Source: Chrysogorgia sp. JL179-B06
Taxonomy: Eukaryota > Cnidaria > Anthozoa > Scleralcyonacea > Chrysogorgiidae
Assembly: GCA_035772405.1 (NCBI GenBank)
Contig: JAYKKM010000341.1
Location: 2,283,501 to 2,347,500 of the forward strand
DNA length: 64,000 nucleotides
Direction of reading: 5' to 3'
The position numbers and the translations under genes are program-made. Under the pieces are notes generated by a model that saw nothing but the letters and a program-made list of their open reading frames with translations, had not been told where the DNA came from and did no database searches. Every line of letters begins with the position of its first letter. The first letter of the stretch is position 1. Shown in pieces: positions 53,691 to 63,700 of this stretch.

Positions 53691-54480
53691 CTCTCATACA
53701 AACTCTTGTTTACCAACTCTCATGAATCCTCGTCTTCATTTGACCAGGAGCAACGAGAGTAGAGATAACTCTCATACAAACTCTCGTCTTCATTTGACCA
53801 GGAGCAACGAGAGTAGAGATAACTCTCATACAAACTTTTGTCTACCAACTCTCATAAACTCTCGTCTGCATTTGACCAGGAGAAATGAGAGTAGAGATAA
53901 CTCTCATATACAAACTCTCGTCTTCATTTGACCAGGAGCAACGAGAGTAGAGATAACTCTCATACAAACTTTTGTCTACCAACTCTCATAAACTCTCGTC
54001 CGCATTTGACCAGGAGCAATGAGAGTAGAGATAACTCTCATACAAACTCTCGTCTTCATTTGACCAGGAGCAACGAGAGTAGAGATAACTCTCATACAAA
54101 CTTTTGTCTACCAACTCTCATAAACTCTCGTCTGCATTTGACCAGGAGTAATGAGAGTCGAGATAACTCTCATAAACTCTCGTCTTCATTTGACCAGGAG
54201 AAAGAAAAAAAAAGCTCCGCCCTCCAACGACACCAAATGTCATTTATTCCAACAGCAATCTCATTATTGTAAATACATAGGGTAGTATCCTAGTTTAAAT
54301 TATGTACTCTTACCAGATTTTTTAGAGTGACTTTAACACTGTAGTTTATACATGCTGTAAATCCATTGTATTTTTAACTTAAGATGGATATTGAATAAAA
54401 CTTTAAAAACGTTAAAATGAGAGTAGAGATAACTCTCATACAAACTCTTGTCTACCAACTCTCATGAACTCCCATGGTCA
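53690..54480. repeat. Tandem repeat array (about 55-bp monomer, about 130-bp higher unit), interrupted
   Basis: Monomers built on CTCTCGTCTTCATTTGACCA and GGAGCAACGAGAGTAGAGAT, alternating with a variant containing TTTTGTCTACCAACTCTCAT. The array runs 53690-54195, then resumes for one copy at 54418-54475. Between lies a LINE-like 3' tail. Repetitive NSRLHLTRSNESRDN frames are by-products. Confidence 0.9.
54195..54417 (+). pseudogene. LINE 3' tail interrupting the tandem array
   Basis: Frame ends HQMSFIPTAISLL, a common LINE C-terminal ending, followed by a 3' UTR with TTGAATAAAACTTT. Probably extends into or replaced array units. Low coding content. Confidence 0.55.
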
Positions 54481-54491
54481 ACCGAACTTAC

Positions 54492-54624
54492 CATGTTCTA
54501 CCTTCTCACAGCGTAAGCCAGTGAAGCCTTGTGGACAACGACAGAGAAGGTAGGGAAAATCACTGCATGATCTTTCACATGTCCCACCATTAAAACAAGG
54601 ATTTGATTGACATGGTTTGTACTC
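54492..54624 (-). CDS. PAN-EGF-LamG gene, EGF exon
   Basis: A 133-bp exon, acceptor TTATTTACAG and donor CATG|GTAAGT. It enters in phase 0 and leaves in phase 1. Reads EYKPCQSNPCFNGGTCERSC then SDFPYLLCRCPQGFTGLRCE. C-x4-C-x5-C then C-x-C-x8-C is a standard EGF-like fold; one extra Cys (in ERSC) makes seven. F-T-G-L-R-C is the usual close. No calcium-binding D-x-D/N start. Confidence 0.9.
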
Positions 54625-54839
54625 CTGTAAATAATACAACAAAAATAACAACACTTATAGTAATCATTATTGTCATTATAATAATTGTGTAATATATCAT
54701 TGTGCAGATTATAATTATTGTATAATGGTAGTAGACCATTTGGTGTTTCAATAACAATTAAGATTATTACATTAATAACTCTAACTATGCCAATTACAAA
54801 TACACTAATCTTGCTGTAATAATTATGGTAAGTACAATA

Positions 54840-55225
54840 ATTATAATAATTAGGATAATTATAATAATTAGGATAATTAATAATAATTAGGATAATTATA
54901 ATAATTACTATAATTAGTATAATTATAATAACTAGTATAATTATAAGAATTAGGATAATTATAAGAATTAGGATAATCATAAGAATTAGGATAATTATAA
55001 GAATTAGAATAATTATAATTAGGTTAATTATAATTAGCTAGGATAATTGCGATAACTAAATTATAATAATTAGTTTAACAATTATCATAATTAACAATCA
55101 TTATACTAATTACAATTACAGTTATAACATTTCAATAATTAGCAATATATAAGTTTATAATAATTATAATAATTATGTAATTAATTATTATAATTAATTA
55201 TAATTAATTGTAGCAATAAAATCAT
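54840..55225. repeat. AT-rich degenerate tandem repeat
   Basis: Dozens of ATAATTAGGATAATTATA-type units, about 95% A/T. In the intron between PAN and EGF exons. Confidence 0.9.
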
Positions 55226-55234
55226 AGGACTTGC

Positions 55235-55461
55235 CTCGGAATTAACGGCTTCTTCATAATACTGATATCCATCCACTCTCTGGAAGCTGCCAGCTTTGGC
55301 AGATGATTGTGATATGTTATTCAATTCACACTTATGGAGGGGATTACCTTTAGTCTGAATGTTGTAAGATCGACATTGCTCTTCTCCCAAACACGCCATA
55401 CCACACTCCAATGACGAGCAGACATGCTGACTTGAAATGACGTAATTTTTCAAGCGATAAT
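55235..55461 (-). CDS. PAN-EGF-LamG gene, PAN/apple exon
   Basis: A 227-bp exon, acceptor TTTTCTAACTGTAG. It enters in phase 1 and leaves in phase 0. Reads YRLKNYVISSQHVCSSLECG, MACLGEEQCRSYNIQTKGNP then LHKCELNNISQSSAKAG and YQYYEEAVNSE. C-x3-EC-x3-C-x4-C-x-S-Y/F-N...C-x-L-N is the PAN/apple pattern. The donor reads TCCGAG|GCAAGT, a GC-AG intron with otherwise perfect consensus; no GT donor fits the phase. Confidence 0.88.
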
Positions 55462-55557
55462 CTACAGTTAGAAAAATTAAAATTACACTCATCTGACGAG
55501 GACCTGGAGGAGGCAGACCCCTTAGAACCCTGGGAATAAGGTTGGGACAATTCTTAC

Positions 55558-55681
55558 TTTCATACACCGCTTGGAAATATCCTTCACGTTCACAAACTCC
55601 TCGATGTAAAGTGTCCCCAACATTAACGAAAACTCCAGTTATGATCAACACGATCCACATGTGATCTGCGATCATCACCAT
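55558..55681 (-). CDS. PAN-EGF-LamG gene, first coding exon (signal peptide)
   Basis: The gene predicts a secreted or cell-surface protein: signal peptide, PAN, EGF, three LamG domains, about 580 residues from the visible exons, no transmembrane segment seen. The start is MVMIADHMWIVLIITGVFVN, whose hydrophobic core MWIVLIITGVFV is a good signal peptide; Met at residue 8 is an alternative start. Then VGDTLHRGVCEREGYFQAVY. Donor TATGAAA|GTAAGA (phase 1). The intron to the PAN exon is only 96 bp and contains a common repeat fragment (AACCTTATTCCCAGGGTTCT). Function is not established. PAN, EGF and LamG modules bind proteins or glycans, so an extracellular matrix or adhesion role is inference. 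Confidence 0.85.
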
Positions 55682-55699
55682 ACTTCCTGCAAAAACGGG

Positions 55700-56338
55700 G
55701 GTTGTAGAACGGAAAGAAATGGCTCGGAATTACTCTAAACGTTCCCGCGTTCAAGTCTTGATGGCTGATAGTACTGAAATGTAAAACCATAGGGTAAATA
55801 ATAGACATATAGGAGATATATAGATTGCGGATTAATAACATAATCATTAACCGGGGGAAGTAAAGTCGTAGGTTCGTTGCACTTGCCTTGTGACATTGGA
55901 CACATCATTAAAATTCTTCGAATGAGTTCGATTATGCCAAAAATTAGGTGGATTTTTTACAGTACTGTTGCATGGAGACTAGCCAACACTTTTGCGCAGC
56001 TACATTTTAAAACATTTGAAATTCCCGACTGACTTGTGAACACTATAACACGACACATGCCTACATTCATATAATAACTTCTCGAGAGACTACTGTTCTT
56101 GTTTTTAACATATTAGTCGTCTAACAATATGGCAATTCGTGTTCTTCAGGGGGTTATGCATTAAATAGATAATCACGCGAGAAGACGTCATATTTCATTC
56201 GGGAAAGTTGCTTCAGAAAATTGTAACTTGTCTCTATGACCTCGAAGCGCCATTTGTTGCCTCGCACAAAACAGGACTACATCTACTATAATTATAAACG
56301 GAAGTATGTTTTTGTTTCTCTGAGCGTTTTCAGTCACT
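55700..56338. other. Upstream region of the PAN-EGF-LamG gene
   Basis: Probable 5' untranslated/promoter region, with no clear TATA or CCAAT match that I would defend. A minus frame at 55623-55847 only extends the first exon in another frame. Confidence 0.35.
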
Positions 56339-56348
56339 ATGCGCGGAT

Positions 56349-57019
56349 AGGTCTTTCTCGATTGTGCTAGCACATTTTTTGGCATAATTTGGGAAAACGA
56401 GCATATTTTTGGCACTTTTTAAGGAAAAAGCACTGCTAGCATAATCGGCCATTTATATAACTTTCAGAGCAAAATACTGAAGCCATGACAAGTTGTATTC
56501 CTTATACTGGTGCTTTAAAGCGTTGTTCAATCTACTTTTATAGCGGTAGTAGTCCAGGCACTCCAGGGCAGGCCAAAAAACGTAAAAAAACGCCAAAACC
56601 AGGGATAAGCACCGGAAGTACACTTAATATCGGACCCAGTCCACAACTCCACGCTCTCTGCTCTCATCAAAAATCCAAAATGGCGTCATCCACGCTAAGT
56701 TGTTAGGAGAACGAACTGCAATGCTAATCGGAGCATTGAGCATTTTGAGGACAATGACTGAGTCATAAGTATACTTTATGTTGTGTTAAGTTAAGAACAG
56801 TTCAGGACAAATAAGTGATCATTTAAAAGTTAGAAACTTGCTTTCGCTAACAATAAACGTTAAATTTTGACCTTTCTAGTGTATTTTGTGAATAGCATAA
56901 TTTAATAAAGACTAGCGTAATTTTTGTAAACCAGCATAATTCGAGCATAATTTAGACAAAAAACGAGCACTGCTAGTAGCATAATGTGCCAGTTTTACTG
57001 GCACAATCGAGAAAAGCCT
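56349..57019. mobile_element. 671-bp TIR element with 10-bp target duplication
   Basis: Starts AGGTCTTTCTCGATTGTGC and ends GCACAATCGAGAAAAGCCT. ATGCGCGGAT is duplicated at 56339-56348 and 57020-57029. The internal motif GCATAAT occurs at least six times, near both ends in opposite orientations. Long duplication suggests a MULE-like element. Non-coding. Confidence 0.8.
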
Positions 57020-57299
57020 ATGCGCGGATGATTGTTTTATCGTTCGCGTTGTACGGTACCGCACACAGATTATTACATCATTGAAATGTTGAGTTTAAAA
57101 GTAAGGCTAGCATTCCTTTATTTCAGGATTAGGACTAGACGGTTTTTATTTGGGTTATAGTTAGGGTTTTTGTATCTGCGCAACGCGCAGATATATTGCT
57201 ATCGTGTTGTGGTTCTGTTAACTTTTTTGTGTAACCGCTGACCTGTAATGCGTGCAGTAGTGTGACTGTTTATATTTCCTTGCCATGTTGTATCAACTA

Positions 57300-57665
57300 T
57301 GGTTGTATGAATGTGCGTTATATTGACAAAAGATTTTCAACTCGTTGGGCGCAGCGACCGTCTTTTTTGCGTTACATTGACAAAAGGTTTTCAACTCGTT
57401 GGGCGCAGCGACCGTCTTCAAAGGACATACATTCCACCTCTTCGGAAGACAAAAACAACGAGTAATCGAAGTCTGGACTTTATAGTAAACTACCATAATT
57501 TTTGTGCGTTATATTGACAAAAGGTTTTCAACTCGTTGGGCAAAGCGACCGTCTTTTGTGCGTTATATTAACAAAAGGTTTTCAACTCGTTGGGCGCAGC
57601 GACCGTCTTCAAAGGACATACATTCCACCTCTTCCGAAGACGAAAACAACGAGTAATCGAAGTAA
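57300..57665. repeat. Tandem duplication, about 187-bp unit built of 50-bp subunits
   Basis: GCGTTATATTGACAAAAGGT then TTTCAACTCGTTGGGCGCAG occurs four times (57317, 57368, 57504, 57559). Every second one is followed by AAAGGACATACATTCCACCT, so a two-subunit unit was duplicated. Confidence 0.9.
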
Positions 57666-57679
57666 ATTAACCATGGCGT

Positions 57680-58540
57680 CAGACAGATTGACAGAGTAAA
57701 ATCGTCTGGCGCACTCGCCCAATGAAACGCAAGAAAACATGAAATTTGACACTTGGTTGACACTTGGTATATAGTAATAATAATATATATTTCCGTCGCC
57801 ACAATTCATAAAGGCCTATTGTCCATAGGTATCGATGATCGAAGATCAAGTTGGCTTTGGCGCAGATACATGTACGCATAGCGGATCTTTTGTTGTTCTT
57901 GTAAAGCTTCTGAATCCCGAGAGAGCAACCTTGATGTGTCTAGGTATATGTAGCACCTCCAAACTGATCTTGTGATATAACTTTTCTTTCGTGGTCTGTT
58001 GTAGTTGCGGAATGGAGCAATTTTACGAAAACTCCCAATCATAGGTGTATGACCAAACGTTTTCAAGGGGGGCTGAACATAGCTTCCTGTAATAAAGGCA
58101 GTCTTAACGCCGTTATTCGTTTGATGGCAAGAAGCAATGCAACTCTGCAATAGTTGATTATAAAATTATTTTAAATTGTTAGGGAAAGAAGATTAGAAAA
58201 TATTATTAAATTGTTAGGGTACAAAGGTTTATTACCATTGACATCGGTGCATAGATCATGAGTCCATTGCTTTTAATTCAGTCCATCTTTTATGACTTGG
58301 TCACACGCGCGGGGATTCGCATCAACGCCGATTCGCATCAACGCACAAACTAGATCATCAAACTATTGTCATGCTATTTGGGAAAGATTTATACTGAAAT
58401 TTTGTGGAAGAAAGTTAAACAGATCGTGCAAAAATCATTATTAAAAATCATCACCTGTAGCATAATTACCGGATTAAATGCATTATGCATCGCACACAAC
58501 GCTGGAGAGAATTGACATTAAGACAACTAAAAGTTGGTGA
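57680..58540. other. Mostly non-coding stretch with one exon-like frame
   Basis: A minus frame at 58150-57806 starts after an AG at 58147 (ACTATTGCAG) and reads SCIASCHQTNNGVKTAFITG then SYVQPPLKTFGHTPMIGSF and FRNYNRPRKKSYITRSVW. It has a protein-like composition and a possible donor at about 57956, but no family match that I recognise. Recorded as unproven. The rest is featureless. Confidence 0.3.
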
Positions 58541-58549
58541 CATAACAGA

Positions 58550-59330
58550 GAGAAAAGGTAGTGAACTGCCAAGATTTTTAGTAACGAAGTACTGACGTTT
58601 CGAGCGGAGCTCTTCATCAGAGTAAGACGAGATGAAATAAAATAAATAGGGCTTATACAGTATATTGCCAAAAAGGTGTCACAATTAAAAAGAAGCCAAT
58701 CAAATGCACGGGAGATAAACAAACTAATAATTAATGAGATGCGAAATGTTAAATGATTTTTTAAATGATTAATGAGATGCGAAATGTTAATGCGATTTTT
58801 ACAAACAGACTGAGGGGGAGGGAAACCAGTCAAAGGTGCAATGACCAGGTCCAATACTCAGGGAGATTATACGCGATAAGTAAAGCGGTAAGAAACAAAA
58901 ACTTGAAAAGAAATGAAAGTGCATGAGCTAATAATAAAGTTCCAAACTAAAATAACCAAAAAACTTGTAGGAAATTAAATAAAAGAAAAACGTTCGTTAA
59001 GGCCATGGGGATGTGTGGTGCCAAGTTTAAAAATGAGACGCTTCTCTTGCCGTTTGCGGTTATCGTTAAGGTACGTTTACACACAACGATTAATCGGGCC
59101 GATTTCTGGTTTAGCTGGATGTTAAGTGAGAAACAGTCAGCGGAGTGTCCCGTGGGCTTATTTATCTTGGCGTCTTCCTGTCTCTCATTACTTAACATGC
59201 ATTTAAACCAGAAATCGGGCCGATTAATCGCAGTGTGTAAACGTACCTTTAGCACTTGAGATGGAAAGGATGGCACAGACTTTCATGTCTGAAACCAAAT
59301 GGTTAGAGCTGCGTTGAAAGTGTCCCCAAT
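58550..59330 (-). pseudogene. Penelope-like 3' fragment, same family as 40593-43480
   Basis: Minus strand: end of the GIY-YIG domain (near 59330-58990) then the 3' UTR and terminal segment with a hammerhead-like core at 58615-58575. In this copy the GTC before the cut site has become GTT. It has diverged several percent from the 40593 element and is interrupted by a MITE at 59069-59248. Confidence 0.85.
59069..59248. mobile_element. Harbinger-type MITE in the Penelope-like fragment
   Basis: Ends AGGTACGTTTACACAC / GTGTGTAAACGTACCT, with inner arms ATTAATCGGGCCGATTTCTG in both. TTA is present on both sides (59066-59068 and 59249-59251), as in PIF/Harbinger insertions. Interrupts the nuclease domain remnant. 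180 bp. Confidence 0.85.
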
Positions 59331-59339
59331 TAGTTTGTC

Positions 59340-60400
59340 AAAAGCTAAACACCATTGACACTGAAATAATGTTTTATTATTATTGAAAGTTTTCTGAAAC
59401 TGTCCAAGATTGGGATTTACATTACGCTATAGTTTCAAAACCAAACGTCTTACGATGATAAAAATAAAACATTACAATAGGATTGATGGGACGTAGTAAT
59501 AGCTATAGTTTCTGGCGAAATTAACGGAGAAATTAATATACTCATTGAACTTACCACTTTGTCACGTTGCATGCGATGTCACGGATTCAAATCTCCACTG
59601 TGCAACTTTACAATTTCGTCAATTTAGAACTTTTCAACGAATGCATATATGCTAGAAAATACTTGAAGAAATATCGTTAAAAATAGCATCGTTTTACAGC
59701 AAAAACTCGAAGGTTGGTGTATTGCCGAAATACCGTGTAACTGTAAGAAATGTAACTTTCGAGCGATATAGCCCTTCGAGGTAGAAACGTTTATTTTTTT
59801 TTCTTTCCGTTTTTTCACGCTTTAACGAAGGGCCTTCACACAACGTTAGACCTCTACTGGAGACCATATTTCGGCAGTATTCACCAAGCCTTTAAAGTTT
59901 ACCACCATAACTATAAGATATTTGTTAATTTACCTTGCTCACATCTCGACCGTAGTTAATATATATTATATATATATCCTACAGATTTATACAAATTACA
60001 TGCATTTCTCCATGACAATACCATGGAAGCAACAATAAAATTACCTCCAGATTCAATTTGTCTGCATTTTAAGAAACATTCACATTAATGTTTTTCTTAT
60101 AACTGAACAAAAACAATCTGGTGCGGGAAACGTCCAAAGGAACCACGGACGACGATGTCAATCTGCAGTCAGCTAGGATATGACTTGATATAAGCTTTTC
60201 GATATGAGGTTTTGAATCACAAAAGCGAGTTAAATAAACGCGAGTAGAAATCCCGTATGTTTTATTGATGTTTATTAACCGAAATTTCAAAAACAGCTGA
60301 AACAGCTGTCTTGCAGCAAGGGGAATTGTACATATACTAATTGGTGACCTAGCAAAGGCCCTCCCCCGGTCACAATGGTCTGAAAAACTGTACTCGTCCA
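59340..60400. other. Non-coding stretch
   Basis: No gene or bounded element. A short T-rich run lies at 59790 and a TATATATTATATATATA patch at 59960. Confidence 0.45.
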
Positions 60401-60404
60401 AGGA

Positions 60405-60600
60405 CGAAGACCGTTACTCATGAAGACAGAACATGTTCTCGGTTGCCGCTGTAAAACTCTGGAATTTGTTACCAGAACAAATTGGAAGAACTGTATCATA
60501 GCTTTATTATAGATATATGTAGTAGTTCTGATTTTCTATTTTTTATTTTTTTGTTTTTTTTCTATTTTTTATTTTTAAGAAGTTGCAAGAGTATTGCGAC
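60405..60600 (+). pseudogene. Possible LINE C-terminal tail
   Basis: MFSVAAVKLWNLLPEQIGRT followed by a T-rich 3' region. The A-x-x-LWN-x-LP string is a LINE C-terminal signature; little else supports it. Confidence 0.4.
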
Positions 60601-60602
60601 TA

Positions 60603-61279
60603 CAGTAAACACCCGCTATGAAGAACCTTCCACCTATAAGAACCTCAGGCTGAAATTAGGGATTTTGTGCCCCTCTCAATAAGAACCTGTTTGAGCCTGA
60701 TATTTGAAATAGGTTCTTATGTCACAAAATCAATTTATAATTCCACTGTAGCAAAGTCCCAAATGAGGATGACACCAACATCTGGTTGCAGTACCTTATC
60801 TTTTATACAGTAATGTACAATGCATTTACATGTTGACGTAGATCTCAAAATTCTAGTTCGGTACATCCAGTATTTCAGATCACAATAAATTATAGCCTGT
60901 TCAGTTTGCAGATGCTTACTGTTTTCTTATAGGGATTAAACAAACCATTAAAGAGATAAAGTACTATAGAACTGTTCAGTGTTAAGGAAGATGTACCTTA
61001 ATATAACAATATACTAGTCTTATCATCTACAAAGAAAACTGAAAGTACTGCCTAGTTAATTTCATCCATATCACCTCATTGACATAAGTGTTTATCAGTT
61101 ACTGAATTGTGGCTTTATAGTTTATTGAGTTGTCTTTCTCCAGTTTTTTGCATGGTAAAATAATTACAAACCAATTTATAAGAACCTAACACCCTGATTT
61201 TTTGTTAGATATAAATATATAAGAACCTTTCCCACGCTGGTTTGGAAAAATGTAGGTTCTTCATAGTGGGTGTTTTCTG
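60603..61279. mobile_element. Tc1/mariner-type MITE (TA duplication)
   Basis: CAGTAAACACCCGCTATGAA at the left and the inverse of CTATGAAGAACC-type text, ending GGGTGTTTTCTG, at the right; TA flanks both ends. The internal word AAGAACCT/AGGTTCTT recurs six or more times, clustered toward the ends. 677 bp, no transposase. Confidence 0.8.
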
Positions 61280-61296
61280 TATTGTATAATGCTCCT

Positions 61297-61445
61297 AATA
61301 ATATACAGGAAAATGTTTCTCGACTGTGATTGGCTGATTCGAGTGCAGTTAATCCCAAACAATAATGCCAAATTATGAAAAAACTTATTATCACAGTGCA
61401 AAAATCTGTTATCATAGTCTCGAACATTTTCCTGTATATTATTAA
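61297..61445. mobile_element. ATACAGGAAAATGTT hairpin MITE
   Basis: AATATACAGGAAAATGTT pairs with AACATTTTCCTGTATATT; a GATTGGCTGA motif is near the left arm. About 145 bp. Confidence 0.75.
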
Positions 61446-61450
61446 TAAGT

Positions 61451-61602
61451 AATAGTATGATTTCTCGTGCAATTTGAAAAAAACACGCACTCGTGAGTTT
61501 TCAAAGAGCCATAAATAGCACTCGTCCTTCGGACTCGTCCCCCTCGTCCCCCTCGTCCTTCGGACTTGTCCCCCTCCAAATTGCACTCAAAATCATACTA
61601 TT
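61451..61602. mobile_element. AATAGTATGATT hairpin MITE
   Basis: AATAGTATGATTTCTCGTGC pairs (with gaps) with the inverse of CACTCAAAATCATACTATT. It contains CGTCCTTCGGACTCGTCCCC subrepeats. Confidence 0.75.
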
Positions 61603-61985
61603 ACCTATATTAAAACGTCTATTATTATAGCAGTATGACACGTATGAATGCTAATTACATAAAAAGTAACATAGGGCGCAAGTACGTAACCTATGTTGCT
61701 GTCAAGGATTAATATAAAACAAATTGTTGTAACAGAATATCTACTAATACTTAATGTCTTCTCAGTGCCCGGGATATAAATATATATATATAATATATAT
61801 ATATATATATTAAATATTTAATATTTGTAAAGACAGACCACTTTTCATGTGTTTTAAAGTGCATATATGATTGCATTTATAACGTAAATGTAATTCTATG
61901 CCTATAATAATTATTTACATTCAGTGTGTATCTAGAATGTATTTAAATTAACAATAGTACAGATAAATAATAAGTTGCTTGAAAT
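61603..61985. other. Non-coding, AT-rich
   Basis: (TA)n near 61770-61810; otherwise featureless. Downstream of gene 3 on the minus strand; I see no good AATAAA signal for it here. Confidence 0.45.
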
Positions 61986-61990
61986 GATTC

Positions 61991-62080
61991 TTAGCCAAAT
62001 GAGAATGAAGGGTTTTGGGGGACACCACAATACTGACCAAGGAAACGCAGTACGTCTTGACATTCAGGGCTATGGGATAC
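61991..62080 (-). CDS. Unidentified gene 3, last coding exon
   Basis: Acceptor ATCTCTTTTTCTTTATAG, a strong pyrimidine tract. Phase 0. Reads VSHSPECQDVLRFLGQYCGV then PQNPSFSFG and stops (TAA at 61991-61993). It joins the 36-bp exon upstream to give DPWDEVSHSPECQDVLRF. Too short to identify. Splice sites on both exons, a clean shared phase and a well-placed stop support a real gene whose body lies beyond the right edge. Confidence 0.6.
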   Translation of the reverse strand, partial: VSHSPECQDVLRFLGQYCGVPQNPSFSFG

Positions 62081-62124
62081 CTATAAAGAAAAAGAGATTA
62101 TAAAATAACATGTATGCTACGCAG

Positions 62125-62405
62125 GCTCTGATTGGTCAATACCCGTGTTTGGATCAGGCCATCCAAACACGGAAATTTCCCGCAAAGTTTCCTTTAGTTT
62201 TGCTGCTCGTTCTCTTGTATATTTTATATAAAAGAAATACCTAATGGTTTTTCCGTGTTTGGATACTGTTATCCAAACAATTGAGAAGTTGCTCGACTTT
62301 CGAAAAGCTAAAAAACACTCGCCTAGCGGCTCGTGTTTTTTACGCTTTTCTCCATTCTCGCAACTTCCCGCGTGTTTGGATCACAGTATCCAAACACGGA
62401 AACCA
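62125..62405. mobile_element. Element with three GTGTTTGGAT hairpins, copy 2
   Basis: CCGTGTTTGGATCAGGCCAT (62142), CCGTGTTTGGATACTGTTAT (62251) and CGTGTTTGGATCACAGTATC (62371) are each followed by the inverse TCCAAACA. The family is shared with 6959-7130. It lies in the intron between the two exons of gene 3. Confidence 0.7.
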
Positions 62406-62417
62406 ATAGGTATTTAC

Positions 62418-62453
62418 CTCGTCCCAGGGGTCTTGTGTGTCTTCTTCGAATGC
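62418..62453 (-). CDS. Unidentified gene 3, penultimate exon (36 bp)
   Basis: Acceptor CGACATTTTAG and donor GACGAG|GTAAAT, phase 0 at both ends. Reads AFEEDTQDPWDE, an acidic stretch. A 36-bp micro-exon wedged between a MITE 12 bp downstream and a palindromic element 14 bp upstream. Confidence 0.55.
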
Positions 62454-62466
62454 CTAAAATGTCGGC

Positions 62467-62993
62467 GTGACTATCCACTGATCTCAAAAATAGGACTGGA
62501 TCGAGCTTCTGTTGTTACAAAAATGAAGCCAACAGCGGCCATATTGGAGTGACCACCTAAGGAGTACTGTGGCATCACAGACATGTTGGGGAGGATTCTG
62601 ACATTTGCTATTTAACTTTAGCAAAGGACACATACTCGCTGGACAGTTATTAAATGTCAGAATTCTGCCCTTCCTCTCCGATTCACCACTGTATTCGTAA
62701 TGAGGTCACTCCAATATGGCCGCCGTTTGCTCTAATTATCCAGTAAGAGAAGCCTAATATGAGACGTCAAATTAGGTTTAAGATTTTATGCATTTAATGT
62801 CAACAAAGAAAATATATTGGCCAGACACTAAACCTATTTTGCGAGCGTCGCATTTCGATTTGCTTGCAAACTCGGAGCTTTTGATGATCTCTCCTCAATT
62901 TGCATTATGCAAATATACAGGCTTCAAAATAAGCTCGTCAGATACAATAGAAAGCTCAATCCAGTCCTATTTTTGAGATCAGTGGTGACTATC
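62467..62993. mobile_element. Nested palindromic element
   Basis: GTGACTATCCACTGATCTCA (62467) pairs with TGAGATCAGTGGTGACTATC ending 62993. Within it, GCGGCCATATTGGAGTGACC (62534) pairs with GTCACTCCAATATGGCCGCC (62705), a second inverted repeat. About 527 bp, non-coding. Confidence 0.8.
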
Positions 62994-63255
62994 AGACCCC
63001 CGTTTATTTATATTGCGCAATCTTGGCGTGGCGTTCGGAAGTATTCGGTGTATTTCCGGCGTAGAGTTTAAAGAAGTATTTGCCAGAAGTTTTCGCACCG
63101 AAGACCGAGCTAAAGATATCCTAACGTAGTTTGTGTGGTGCTACAAATAAAGATATCGGGTTGTGAGGAATTCATAAATACAGTGGAACACGGCCTTACG
63201 GCCTCGTTTACTTTTTTTGTCCCGGCAAAACGCCAATACATTTCCTTATAAAAAT

Positions 63256-63700
63256 ACCCCGTTAATATGGTCACCCCGTTAATACGGTCACCCCGTTAAT
63301 ACGGCCAACGGCCACATTGTAAAATCTCAAAGTTAACAATCACCCCGTTTATACGGCCACTCCAACCAAACATGCATTCTAAAATCTAAAGGACAGACAA
63401 GTGACAAACGGAAATATATCTTGAGACAAAAGACTTACACCTCCAGACTAAATTTTAATTGAAAGAGTCTGTGACATGTCATGTTATAAAGTTTCAGATA
63501 AGCAGCAGAGTTTTCAACATGGTTTACTTTTCTTCTTACTATTTCCTTCTTGCGTTGCGTGTCTTTTTCTTGTTCCATCTCTTACAGAAAGATTATTTTC
63601 AATGCCCAAAAGGTTGTTTAGCAGTTTGAATAAAAACTGTGATGACATCACTTCAAAGAGAACAGCCATGAAATTTAAGGGGTGACCGTATTAACGGGGT
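63256..63700. mobile_element. CCCCGTTAATACGG element
   Basis: CCCCGTTAATATGGTCACCC at the left pairs with GGTGACCGTATTAACGGGG at the right. The left side carries three or four tandem CCCCGTTAATACGGTCA units. 445 bp; frames inside have no family character. Confidence 0.7.

Noticed and set aside
57806..58150. Exon of an additional minus-strand gene
   Set aside because: Protein-like composition and a possible acceptor, but no partner exon in consistent phase and no recognised family; kept only as a note.
62244..62552. 102-codon plus-strand gene
   Set aside because: It crosses a hairpin element, the antisense of a splice-bounded exon and a palindrome; no family signature.
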